NCBI RefSeq assembly: GCF_026017845.1
Contig: NZ_CP100416.1
Coordinates: 6,651,072-6,715,071 of the forward strand
Origin: Amycolatopsis mediterranei
GTDB taxonomy: Bacteria > Actinomycetota > Actinomycetes > Mycobacteriales > Pseudonocardiaceae
DNA length: 64,000 nucleotides
Reading direction: 5' to 3'
Shown here: piece after piece, positions 45,219 to 54,138 of the stretch
Layout of the letters: each line of letters opens with the position of its first letter
Numbering within the stretch: position 1 is the stretch's first letter
Program-made: the position numbers and the translations under genes
The notes under the pieces: generated by a model
Told to the model about the DNA's origin: nothing
The model's input: only the letters and a program-made list of their open reading frames with translations
Database searches by the model: none

Positions 45219-46804
45219 TCACGCCTGCGGCTTCTCCTCGCTCTGGATGATGTCCTCCGCGACTTCCTTCGGCACGGAACCATTGGTCTTCGGTCCGATC
45301 ACTGGCGCCAGGACGACGATCCCGTGCATCCGCCGCGCCTGTGACCGAAGCGCCCGGATCTCCTGGGCCTGAGATTCTCCAGGAGCAAGGCGTTCGAGCT
45401 GGGCCAGGTGCGGCTCGAGCGGCGACAGATCGACCGACACCTCGGCCAGGGCCTTGACCAGTTCGGCGGTGAGCGGCCTTCTGGGCTCACCGGTCCTGAT
45501 GTCCGGCCAGGTGACCAGGGCCCGGACACCCAGGCTGATATTGGACGCCTGAGCGAGGTAGTAGTCGACTTCGGACAGGACGTCGTGGACCGTCCGGTAC
45601 ACCGCGTCCCATGCGGTGTCGCGCCGGGCCGCGGCCGCGATCGCCTCCTCCTTCGCGCGCTGACAGTTGTCGTGCGCGATCTCGGCGGCTTCTTCCGCGA
45701 GAACCAAGGCGGTGGGCGGCCGCGCTTCGTCTTCGGCCCGCAACGCTTCCAGCTGCTCGAGCTTCGGGTTCTCCGCGTAGAGGTGGGCCAAGAACACGAC
45801 CCAGGGCAAGGTCACGAACAACAGCACCAGGACCGGGGCCATGGCGTTGCGAAGGGTCCCGTCGCTCACCTGGGAGGCCCCGAGCCGAGCCGACGCGGCG
45901 AGCCCGAAGGAGATTGAAGCCGCCGTCAAGATCAGGGTGGCTCCCAGGCCGGGCAGGTGGCGGGTGATCCAGCGCGCCGCGCGCACCAGGTGACGGCTGC
46001 GTCCGGACGCCGACGACATCACGTACGCGGGGGCCTTCAGCATCCCGTGGCGCAGACGGGCGACGTGCTCCGCGAGAACGTGCGATGCGACGATCACGAC
46101 CACCGGGCTGAGCAGGCCGAGGAAGAACCCGCCGGTCATGCCGATGACCAGGTGTCCCCAGTCCGTCCGCCCGACCTGCAAACCGCTTATGGTCAAGTAG
46201 ATCTGGAAGAAGAACAGCTCGTCGAAAGCGATGACGACGCCGTCAGCCGTGCGGGCGAGCAGGCGCCGGTATCGGCGTTTGCCGCCGGTCTCCAGCGAGG
46301 CCAGGTCGAGGTGCCGGTCGGGGTGCAGGTGCGGCGGCGTCGTCCGCTGTGGCGGGTCCTCGTAGGACGGCGGCGGGTCCCGCCCTGGTGCTCCGGCATG
46401 TCGTCGAGGTCGGCCGGAAGATCGGCCATCCTCCGTTGATAGCGGAGCTCCTCGAGGCGCCGCGCGAGCAGGACGGCCCCGGCCCCTTCCCGTTCCTGGG
46501 CGAGAACGAGCTGCTCGTGAGCTTGTTCGAGCCCGCCGCCAGTCGAAGTCAGCTCGCCCTTTCTGGCCTCGCAGGCGGTGTACACACCCGCCTTGGCGAT
46601 GAGCTCGCCACGTACGTCGCCGAAGACCTTCTCGCGCTCCGAAAACCGGGATCTGCCGTTGACCAGTTCGTGGATGAGGTCCTCTCGCATCCGCCGCTCG
46701 TGTGGCGCGAAGGGCCGGTTGCTGCGCCACCTGCGCCAGAACGAGGGTTTCTTCGGACGATCTTCACGACCGCGGAGGTCCGGCGGGTCGTCGTCAGTGC
46801 TCAT
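45219..46804 (-). pseudogene. Four-helix membrane protein with a frame shift
   Basis: The ATG opens with a charged region (REDRPKKPSFWRRWRSNRPF) and a coiled coil (LEQAHEQLVLAQEREGAGAV) up to DLDDMPEHQG near 46.4 kb. There the frame must change by one to continue PPPSYEDPPQ, LASLETGGKRRYRRLLARTA, four membrane helices (VVIAFDELFFFQIYLTISGL, MTGGFFLGLLSPVVVIVASH, ATLILTAASISFGLAASARL, APVLVLLFVTLPWVVFLAHL) and a long helical cytoplasmic tail. Both halves are well preserved, so it is either a recent frameshift or a base-call error. The family is not recognised. It follows the OmpA-like gene after three bases. Confidence 0.6.
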
Positions 46805-46807
46805 GGG

Positions 46808-48073
46808 TCAGCGTCCTTTCGTGGGAGTGACGATGTCGAGGACGATCCGGCGGTTGCGTTGAGCAGCCTGCTCGATCAGGTTGCCGGCCGGGTCGATGTC
46901 GTTTACGACCTGCTCGCTGCTGCCCACACCGCGGGCGGGAGCCAGCGCCTCGGCCGGGACGTGCTGCTCGATGAAGTAGTTCCGCACTGCTTCGGCGCGC
47001 TGGACCGACAGGAGGTCCCGGCCGGGGATCGGGCCCCAGGTGGCGGTGTGACCGGTGATGGTGGCATGGGCGCCGGGGCCCTGCAGGATCGTCACGTACG
47101 GGCGGAGCACAGCTTCGGCGGCCGGCGCCAGCACGGGCGAGTTTGGGTCGAAGAGCGCCTGCGCCGACAGCGACACGCTGCCGGTGCCGACCGGCGGCTT
47201 CGGCTGCGGAGGTGCCGCGGCGAATACGGCGTCGGCGGGCACGTTCGCCGGTGCTCCGTCGAGGATGTCCCCGGACTTGCGTTCGAGCCGCGGTTTGGCC
47301 ACGCCGGCGGCCTTGAGGATTTCGCCCCAGACGGAGACGATCCAGCGCTGCTCGCCCTCGGTCATCTGCCGCCGCCCCTGCGATGTCTGCCCCAGCTCGA
47401 GGATCTGCACGTCCACGCCCTGCAGACCCGGGATTTCGGCGTCGCCGGCGAGCATCTTGGCGACCGATTCCGGAGTGGCGTCGCCGGCCAGCGGGACGCG
47501 CAGGTCCAGCGGCGCGGTGTTGTCCAGCCCGTTGGACACGGCCACCACGCTGACCGGCCCGTGCTCGGTACCGATCTGGCGGCTGACTTTCTGCAGCGCG
47601 TCGAGCAGGCTGCTGTCGGGCTGCTGGGGGACGAGGGAGGAGGTCCAGGCATCGAGGCATCCGAGAACCCGGCGCACGTAGCCGTCGCGGTCGGCGTCGA
47701 CGTCCGTGCGGTACCGGGCGACGCGGTTGGTCTGCTTCCAGAACGCCGCCCCGTCGCTGCGTCCCTGGATCTGGCCGACGTCGATGAGCACCCGGCCGCC
47801 GCCGGTGTGCGCGTCGAGCATGTCGTGCAGCTTCTCGCCCAGCTCGGCGGGCATCTTGATGCGCGGGGCGTCGGCGGTGTGGTCGACCAGCACCTCCAGG
47901 CGGGAGTCGGGGTCGCCCGGGTCCGGCGCCGCGGCCTGGTAGGCCGGCAAGGTCTCGTCGCACGTCGGCTCGTCGACCCCGCATGCCGCCGAGATCGCCA
48001 TCGGGCAGCCGACGAAGACGCCGGCAATGAGGACACGCACTCGGGGTGGTCGCCTCCGGCGAGGTGAAGACAT
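46808..48073 (-). CDS. OmpA-like domain protein, exported
   Basis: The 421-residue protein starts with a basic stretch and hydrophobic signal (VRVLIAGVFVGCPMAISAAC) that could be lipidated at the Cys. The middle is a von Willebrand-like or partitioning domain (LEVLVDHTADAPRIKMPAEL, VSVVAVSNGLDNTAPLDLRV). The C-terminus, after a Pro-rich linker, is an OmpA-like peptidoglycan-binding domain: LFDPNSPVLAPAAEAVLRPY, TITGHTATWGPIPGRDLLSV, QRAEAVRNYFIEQHVPAEAL, and NRRIVLDI. It likely anchors a membrane assembly to the cell wall, with the four-helix protein encoded three bases downstream as partner. Confidence 0.82.
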   Translation of the reverse strand: MSSPRRRRPPRVRVLIAGVFVGCPMAISAACGVDEPTCDETLPAYQAAAPDPGDPDSRLEVLVDHTADAPRIKMPAELGEKLHDMLDAHTGGGRVLIDVGQIQGRSDGAAFWKQTNRVARYRTDVDADRDGYVRRVLGCLDAWTSSLVPQQPDSSLLDALQKVSRQIGTEHGPVSVVAVSNGLDNTAPLDLRVPLAGDATPESVAKMLAGDAEIPGLQGVDVQILELGQTSQGRRQMTEGEQRWIVSVWGEILKAAGVAKPRLERKSGDILDGAPANVPADAVFAAAPPQPKPPVGTGSVSLSAQALFDPNSPVLAPAAEAVLRPYVTILQGPGAHATITGHTATWGPIPGRDLLSVQRAEAVRNYFIEQHVPAEALAPARGVGSSEQVVNDIDPAGNLIEQAAQRNRRIVLDIVTPTKGR

Positions 48074-48182
48074 CGGTTCTCCAGTTCATCCGTTCGGTGT
48101 TCCTGTCCGTAGCCGGCGAGCGTAGGAAGGCCGATCACGACGGCGAGTCCACAAAAGAGGGGAAGAAATTGGACTTAAGGCC

Positions 48183-50273
48183 ATGAGCGGCAGAGCACAG
48201 GACCTGACGCCGGAGGCGGCCGCCGAGCTCCTTCTCGAGAGCTTCCGCGGCGAGGGCTACCGCAAGCTCGACGTCAAGGCCTGCGCGCACGTGCTCGGCA
48301 TCGGCAAGAGCAGCTTCACCAGCCGCTTCGGCCGCAAGCGCGCGATGATGATCATCACGGCGTTGTGGTGCTGGCTGGAGAATCCCGTCTCGCCGTGCAC
48401 CGAACGCCACACCGTCGGCGAGGCACGACGTCTTCTCCACGACGTGGCGGAGAACATCGCCGGGTTCCTGCACCGCGAACGCACACTGATGGTTCAGCTG
48501 GTGTACGGGCTCAGCGACATCTCCAACTACGAAAAGAACGATGACGAGAAGGCCTGGCGGAGCGAGTCGTTCGGCGAGCCCTGGGCCACGGTGCTGCGCG
48601 CCGCGCGGACGCACAACCGCTGGGTCGGGTTCGCGCCGCGACTGCGAGAAGGTGTCGAGGTGGCCGCGCGAGCCGTCGGCCACCTCGACACCGCGGCGCA
48701 CCAGTCGATGGCCGACGCTCTGTCGGACCTGCTGCTGCGCGTCTGGTGGCAGAACACCCACGCCCCGGCAACGGTGATCGCCGAGCAGGTGACGGGGCTG
48801 TGGTTCTCCGGGATGCTGCTGCCGGCGACCGGTCCGTGGGTCGGCCGGGCGTACGCGGCCGAACAACAGCTGCTCCGCGCGCTGCGGCCCGAGCATGCCC
48901 CGACCTGGGAGATCGCCAGCCGGACCGAACTGGGAACCGCACTGATCTCCGGCCAGACACTGTGGCGACGCGCGCTGCGGGAGTTCGGCCTGGCGTTGAC
49001 GGAGTTCTCGCAGCTGGAAGATTCACTGCGCGCTCAGCCCAGCCCCCTGCTGATCGGAAGCCTGCGCAGCAGGCACGGACAGTGCGCGCTGCGCTACGGC
49101 GACTATCCCCAAGCGCAGACCAGTCTGACCGAGGCGCTTCGAGAGGCGCGCCGGCTCGGCAACGAACACGACATCGCCCGGGCGCGCACCAACCTCGCCG
49201 AGCTGTACATGCGGACCGGCCGAGTCACCGAAGCCCTGACCCTCGCCCGGCAGGCCGTCGCCGCCCGCCCGCTGCGTCCGGTCTGGTCCAGCCCCGTACC
49301 GCGATTGTGGGACGCGGCGGTGGTGAGCACGGTGGTGCTGACCCGGGCGCACCTGCACGCGGGCCAGGTCACGGATGCGGTCCGGCTGGCCGAGGACCTG
49401 CTTGAGGTGATCGACGGGGAGGGCGGGCGGGCGGTCGCGCCGGACGGCCCGACCGCCGCGCTGGCGCGCGCCACCCACGGCCGCGCACTGCTGGCGGCCG
49501 GTCACCCGGACCTCGCCCGCCGGTCTGTCACCGATGCCGTCACGGCCGCGGCGAACGCGACCGGCCGCCACTCACTGCTGACCAGGCAGGCACGGACGCT
49601 GGAAGCTCGCTGCTACCTGGCCCTCGGTGATCCGGAGTCCGCCTGCCGGATTCTCGATGAGCTCGTACAGGACGAGAACTGGGTAGCCGAGCACATGTCC
49701 TTCCGGCACGCCCTCTCCGTGCGCGTTTGGCTCGGCGCTGCCTGGCTTGCCGCGGGAGACGCCGCCCGCAGTGCGCAGGTGCTCGACGACGGCCTCGCGC
49801 TGCTGAGGCGTCACCTCACCGATCCTGATCCTCAAAGCATCGAGTACCGGCGCGTCGCCGCGGTGACGGCCTGGCAGCTCGATCAAGCCGCCGCGGTCGC
49901 CGACCTCGAACGGCTCGTCGACGCCTCGTCGTCCACGCCCGTCCTCCCGCGGCACGTCGACCTGCTGCACGATCTCGGCCAGGCTTACGCGGCACGAGGC
50001 GAGGGGCACCGTGCGCGCCAGACCTTTCGCCGCGCGCTGAGGGAAGGCGAAACCGGCATCGACCCCGCGCACCCCAGCGTGCTCGCGGTCCGCGTCGCGC
50101 TGGCCCGGCTGCAGCTCGACGACTCTCCGGAGCACGCCGCGAAGCTGCTGGAACCGGTCCTGTCCGACCGGCCGCTGGCCCACGGGCTGACGGCCCTGGC
50201 CAAGACGCACCCGCTGCTGTCCGCCGCCCGCTCACTGCGGGACCGGATCGCGAAGAGCTCCGGGACGCAGTGA
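48183..50273 (+). CDS. TetR-like/TPR fusion regulator
   Basis: Residues 1-60 form a TetR-type DNA-binding domain (AAELLLESFRGEGYRKLDVK, ACAHVLGIGKSSFTSRFGRK) followed by a TetR-like ligand-domain region (VRAVGHLDTAAHQSMADALS and neighbours) to about residue 220. The remaining 470 residues are tetratricopeptide repeats (SLRSRHGQCALRYGDYPQAQ, TSLTEALREARRLGNEHDIA, RARTNLAELYMRTGRVTEAL, LLHDLGQAYAARGEGHRARQ). The fusion of a TetR-like repressor to a large TPR scaffold is unusual. It starts 109 bases from the divergent OmpA-like gene and may sense a protein partner such as the CHAT proteins encoded nearby. Confidence 0.8.
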   Translation: MSGRAQDLTPEAAAELLLESFRGEGYRKLDVKACAHVLGIGKSSFTSRFGRKRAMMIITALWCWLENPVSPCTERHTVGEARRLLHDVAENIAGFLHRERTLMVQLVYGLSDISNYEKNDDEKAWRSESFGEPWATVLRAARTHNRWVGFAPRLREGVEVAARAVGHLDTAAHQSMADALSDLLLRVWWQNTHAPATVIAEQVTGLWFSGMLLPATGPWVGRAYAAEQQLLRALRPEHAPTWEIASRTELGTALISGQTLWRRALREFGLALTEFSQLEDSLRAQPSPLLIGSLRSRHGQCALRYGDYPQAQTSLTEALREARRLGNEHDIARARTNLAELYMRTGRVTEALTLARQAVAARPLRPVWSSPVPRLWDAAVVSTVVLTRAHLHAGQVTDAVRLAEDLLEVIDGEGGRAVAPDGPTAALARATHGRALLAAGHPDLARRSVTDAVTAAANATGRHSLLTRQARTLEARCYLALGDPESACRILDELVQDENWVAEHMSFRHALSVRVWLGAAWLAAGDAARSAQVLDDGLALLRRHLTDPDPQSIEYRRVAAVTAWQLDQAAAVADLERLVDASSSTPVLPRHVDLLHDLGQAYAARGEGHRARQTFRRALREGETGIDPAHPSVLAVRVALARLQLDDSPEHAAKLLEPVLSDRPLAHGLTALAKTHPLLSAARSLRDRIAKSSGTQ

Positions 50274-50286
50274 GCGGGCGCGGACA

Positions 50287-51303
50287 TCAGCCGTGAGCGA
50301 GACCGGCCCGCCGCCACCGCCGGTCCAGCGCGTCGGCGTACTCCTGCGGCACGCCTCGGCTGCGAAACCGCTTCTCCGCCAACACGAACGGACCCGCGAC
50401 GTAGGCGCAAGCGAGCGTCGGCAGGGCGACGAACTCAGGACTGCTCATCGTCGCGGCCGATGCCATCGAAGGCGAGCTTGCCGCCGCGCGCGGTCCCCAC
50501 TCGCCGATGCCGGGCAGTCGCGACAGGCGTTCGATCAACCCGGCGCGCAGCACGGCGATCTCGTCCGGCCGCTCGCTGATGAGGTAAGCGCTGATCTCGA
50601 CCGCCGTGGCCAGGGCTTCGGCGGCAAGCAGGCGCCGGCCGAACTGCCAGCGGACCGGCGCGGCGCTCCGGGCGAGCAGGTCGAGGTGCGTGCCCACGTG
50701 CAGCCCGAGCCAGACCCGCAACTGTGCCTCGGTGATCAGGCGGGGCGTCGCGGCGAAGAGCGGTCCGCAGCCGGTCGCCAGCCAGCCGCGCCAGGTCAGC
50801 ATCGCCGGAATCGCCAGGTCGGCGCACCGGTGGCCCCGGACCGCGGCCGGCCGGTCGACGGCCGTGCGCTCCAGGACCTCGGCGACTCGACGCGCGGTGG
50901 TAGCGACCCGGCGTTGGTAGCCCGGGCCGTCGGGCTCAGGCGCTTCCCGGCGGTCCAGGAGGCGCGCGAGACGACCGGCCGCTTCCTGTACAGCGTCCGG
51001 CAGACGGGTTGCGATCGGCCTGGTCGGGACGTAGCGCATCGACGGCATCGGCCGGATCCCGAACCGCGACACCGAGATGTCGCCGAGCGCGCTGACCCGC
51101 TCGGCGAACCGCCACCCGACCGGGCCGATCGACGGGACCACGCGCAAGACGGCATCCGCCAGGTCTCCGTCACCCGTGGCCAGCGCCTGCACCAGCAGCT
51201 CGGCCATGCCCCGCGCGCGCCAGTCCGCCCGCTCGCCGTCCCAGGCCGGCACGTCGAGGGCCGCCTCCACCAGCATCCCGGCCGACAGCGGCGTCGCGGT
51301 CAT
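50287..51303 (-). CDS. Unknown protein coupled to a 2OG oxygenase
   Basis: The 338-residue product is mostly helical with no membrane segment. It has conserved-looking stretches (DLADAVLRVVPSIGPVGWRF, WLATGCGPLFAATPRLITEA, LLAAEALATAVEISAYLISE) but no motif that I recognise. Its ATG overlaps the stop of the oxygenase gene by four bases, so it is its translational partner and may be a carrier, substrate or modifying protein. The 3' end is 13 bases from the convergent regulator gene. Confidence 0.65.
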   Translation of the reverse strand: MTATPLSAGMLVEAALDVPAWDGERADWRARGMAELLVQALATGDGDLADAVLRVVPSIGPVGWRFAERVSALGDISVSRFGIRPMPSMRYVPTRPIATRLPDAVQEAAGRLARLLDRREAPEPDGPGYQRRVATTARRVAEVLERTAVDRPAAVRGHRCADLAIPAMLTWRGWLATGCGPLFAATPRLITEAQLRVWLGLHVGTHLDLLARSAAPVRWQFGRRLLAAEALATAVEISAYLISERPDEIAVLRAGLIERLSRLPGIGEWGPRAAASSPSMASAATMSSPEFVALPTLACAYVAGPFVLAEKRFRSRGVPQEYADALDRRWRRAGLAHG

Positions 51304-52010
51304 CGCTGCTCCCCGGCACGCGTTTCCGCACGGGTCCACAGCCGGACCCGCAGCAGGTGCCGCCGGGGATCGGTGAACGCCGTGCGGGAGTGCAGGACGC
51401 GGCGGTTGTCGAACACCAGCACGTCCCCGGCCTGCAACGGCAGGTCGAGCGCGCCGGAGGCAGCGGCCAGGTGCTCCCGGAAGCTCGCCGCAACGGCGTT
51501 GTGCGGACGCGCCACCTCGAGGTTGTCCCAGCGCCACCGGACGGTGTCCGAGGCCAGGACCGGGAACTGTCGGATGCTGCCGCCGCCGAACACCGCCGGC
51601 GGACGCCAGCTGAACGACGGCTGCCGCAGCGCGGTGACGACGTCGGCGTCCAGACCCGTGCGAGCGTGCCGCTGGTGCAGCAGCCGGCTGACGCCGCCGT
51701 CGGCCGCGGGACGGACGCACAGCAACGCCACCAAGTCCTCCGGGACGTCGCGGTAGGCGGCATCGGTGTGCCACTCGGCAGCGCCCGCACGCACACTGAA
51801 CGTCGCGTGCACGTCCGTGGTGGCCGGCCGGACGGGCCAGATCGCGGTGCCACCGTCACGCGCGGAGATCTTCCCGAAGACGCTCATCAGGTCGCCGACC
51901 GCGCCACGGTCGACGGTCCGGCCGTCGGTGAACTCGCACCCGCGCAGCAGGACGAACCCGGTTGTGTGCAGGTGCCGACGGCTCTCGTCGATCGGCATGG
52001 AGAACGTCAC
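51300..52010 (-). CDS. Fe(II)/2-oxoglutarate oxygenase (TauD/clavaminate-synthase-like)
   Basis: The 236-residue protein has the iron-binding facial triad, His and Asp in EWHTDAAYRDVPEDLVALL (near residue 80) and His in VLHSRTAFTDPRRHLLRVRL, where the Arg that binds 2-oxoglutarate also lies. Preceding it is GDVLVFDNRR typical of the TauD family. It is shorter than TauD (about 280) but complete for the core. It probably hydroxylates an amino acid or peptide substrate. GTG at 52010 is chosen because AGGAA is five bases upstream; an internal ATG four codons later is possible. Divergent from the CHAT pair. Confidence 0.84.
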   Translation of the reverse strand: MTFSMPIDESRRHLHTTGFVLLRGCEFTDGRTVDRGAVGDLMSVFGKISARDGGTAIWPVRPATTDVHATFSVRAGAAEWHTDAAYRDVPEDLVALLCVRPAADGGVSRLLHQRHARTGLDADVVTALRQPSFSWRPPAVFGGGSIRQFPVLASDTVRWRWDNLEVARPHNAVAASFREHLAAASGALDLPLQAGDVLVFDNRRVLHSRTAFTDPRRHLLRVRLWTRAETRAGEQR

Positions 52011-52173
52011 GATCGTTCCTCGTTTCGCTTGCGTGGCCCCGCCGCGGGAGGCGGGTGACGACCACGCGCCGACGTTCTCGCCGTTTCCTGGGATTTCCGG
52101 TTTCCGGCTCCGTTCGGAACCAGCCCGGAAACTCCGTGCGGTGGCGCGGCCCGGGATTGGGCAAGATGGCGTC

Positions 52174-54138
52174 GTGACGGACGAGGTGGCGCTGGCGGCG
52201 CTGGGTGAGGTGCTGAGCCGTCGCTGCTGGAGCACCCAGCAGCGAGACGACGCCGAGTCCGCACAGCGCATCATCGACGAGATCGCCCGATCGGACATCG
52301 ACAAAACCGTTCTCGTCGCTCTGCTCGGCGGCGTGCGCGCCGCCTTCCTGCCAGACGAGCTCACCGACGAACTCGCCGAAGCGGCAGCGACTTCCGCGCG
52401 TCAGCTGATGCCGACCCGGCTCGCCGATACCGAACGGCTGGCCGTCGCCGCCGCGCTCGGCGTCTTGGCGGACAGCGGGCGCCCGGCCCGCCGTACGGCC
52501 GACTTCGTGGCCGTGGCCCTTTCGGCGCACCACATCGAACAGGACCAGCTGGGGCGCTGGGCCGCCGAGCGGGCCCTTGCGGCCGCGGACGACCTCACGC
52601 CGAGCCAAGAAACGGCAGCGGCGTTCGTGCTCGCCCTGATCAGCCAGGACCGCGCGGATATCCTTCGAGCGTACGAACTGGCCGCGACTCTGCCGCCGGA
52701 TGACCCGCGGGCCCGCCAGGCGGAAAGGCTGCGTGCGACCCTCCACCCGGATCTGCCTTCGCAGCTCGAGCCGGCCGGGGACGCGGTCCGCGCGGGCAAC
52801 CGGGAGGCTGCCGCACGATCGCTGGCGGAGGACTTCGGCCGGCTTCACGACGAGACCGGGAATCCGGTCGTCGGTGGCCTGGCCGAGGCGATGGCCGCGC
52901 TGGGCGAACGGGAGGTGGACGTCGAAGCGGCCCGGCGCGGGCTCACCACGGTCGTGCGGGCCCTGCGGTCCCGGCAGCGCTACGGACAGGTGCCGGCAGT
53001 GGCCAGGACCGGCATCGACATGATCGCGAGCATGCTCACCATCGACGCCACCGCGGCCACGGCCGACCTGTTGGCCGAGTTCCTCGAGGCGCTGGCCGAC
53101 GCCGGCCTGTCCGACATCGTCCTCGACGAGCACCTCGATGTCCTTCCGGCCCTGGTCCAGGCGCGGTTCGCCGATGTGGCCAGTGCCCTGCCCACCTGGC
53201 CCGACCTCGCCGGCTGCGTGCACGGCCTGCGGGGACGTCCGGCGTTGCTGCTGCGGCGGCAGCGCATGTTCGCCACGAAGAACGCGTCGGTGCTCAGCAT
53301 GTACGTCGAGCCGCCGGACTCGGTCGCCATCAAGTCGACGTTGCTGACCGACGCCGACGCCGCGGTGCTGCGGAGGTTCGGGCGCGCCCGCCCGGCGGAG
53401 CTGCGCGCGACCGACCTGCGCGAGGTCAACCGCTTGATCAGCTCCTTGCTGCCGGCCGCGCTGCTGGAGCGCCTCGCCGATGCCGGTCGGCAGCCGATCG
53501 TGATCGTGCCGGACGGCGAACTGTGGTCGCTGCCGTGGCAGGCGGCGCCGGTGTTCGACGACGTCACCGTCGCCCTGACTCCTTCCCTGTCCGTGCACGC
53601 CCGGCTGGCTCCTACGTCAGGCGTCGTGCGCACCGTCGTCACCCTCATCGATCCCGGCGTCGAAGGTGCCGACGAGGTCAGCGCCGCGCTCGAAGCCGCC
53701 CAACGGTCGGGCACGCTGACCGTCGCCCACTACTCCCCCGGTGTTACGCAGACCTGCGATCTGCTTCTGGTCTTCGCCCACGGCGAGGGCACCGGCCTGA
53801 GCTTCCGCACCGGTACCGCGGCACAGCCGGTGCCGGCGCTGCAGGTCGCCACCGAGGTGAAAGCCGGCGCGGCCGTCGTGGCCGCCTGCCGGGCCTTGGC
53901 CGCGCCACCGGTCTCGTTTCCGATCACGCTGCCTTCGGCGATGCTGCTGTCCGGGTTCTCGACCGTGATCGGCGGCCTGTGGCTGCTCCCGGCCGAGCCG
54001 ACCGCACGGATCGTGGCCGATCTGATCCACCGGCTCGCGTCCGGCACCGAACTGGTGACGGCCTTGACAGCGGCGCGTGCATCCGTGCCCGACTTGCTCG
54101 ATCAGCGCTGGGGGCTGGCCGTGCATGGGCTCACATGA
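52174..54138 (+). CDS. CHAT-domain protease-like protein, first of a tandem pair
   Basis: The 654-residue protein has a helical N-terminal region (LADTERLAVAAALGVLADSG, HHIEQDQLGRWAAERALAAA, FLEALADAGLSDIVLDEHLD) and a C-terminal CHAT (caspase-like) domain. The pre-domain motif LLERLADAGRQPIVIVPDGE, LWSLPWQA is typical, and the catalytic dyad is His536 in LLVFAHGEGTGLSF and Cys572 in AAVVAACRALA. CHAT proteases act in defence and programmed death in bacteria. The GTG start lacks a strong ribosome binding site. It overlaps the second CHAT gene by ATGA; the two are similar in length and layout, implying duplication. Confidence 0.83.
   Translation: MTDEVALAALGEVLSRRCWSTQQRDDAESAQRIIDEIARSDIDKTVLVALLGGVRAAFLPDELTDELAEAAATSARQLMPTRLADTERLAVAAALGVLADSGRPARRTADFVAVALSAHHIEQDQLGRWAAERALAAADDLTPSQETAAAFVLALISQDRADILRAYELAATLPPDDPRARQAERLRATLHPDLPSQLEPAGDAVRAGNREAAARSLAEDFGRLHDETGNPVVGGLAEAMAALGEREVDVEAARRGLTTVVRALRSRQRYGQVPAVARTGIDMIASMLTIDATAATADLLAEFLEALADAGLSDIVLDEHLDVLPALVQARFADVASALPTWPDLAGCVHGLRGRPALLLRRQRMFATKNASVLSMYVEPPDSVAIKSTLLTDADAAVLRRFGRARPAELRATDLREVNRLISSLLPAALLERLADAGRQPIVIVPDGELWSLPWQAAPVFDDVTVALTPSLSVHARLAPTSGVVRTVVTLIDPGVEGADEVSAALEAAQRSGTLTVAHYSPGVTQTCDLLLVFAHGEGTGLSFRTGTAAQPVPALQVATEVKAGAAVVAACRALAAPPVSFPITLPSAMLLSGFSTVIGGLWLLPAEPTARIVADLIHRLASGTELVTALTAARASVPDLLDQRWGLAVHGLT

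Noticed and set aside
50287..51303. Bacterial gasdermin as partner of the CHAT proteases
   Set aside because: Bacterial gasdermins are about 250 residues with a lipidated N-terminus and characteristic beta structure; neither this protein nor the one at 56125 shows that pattern.
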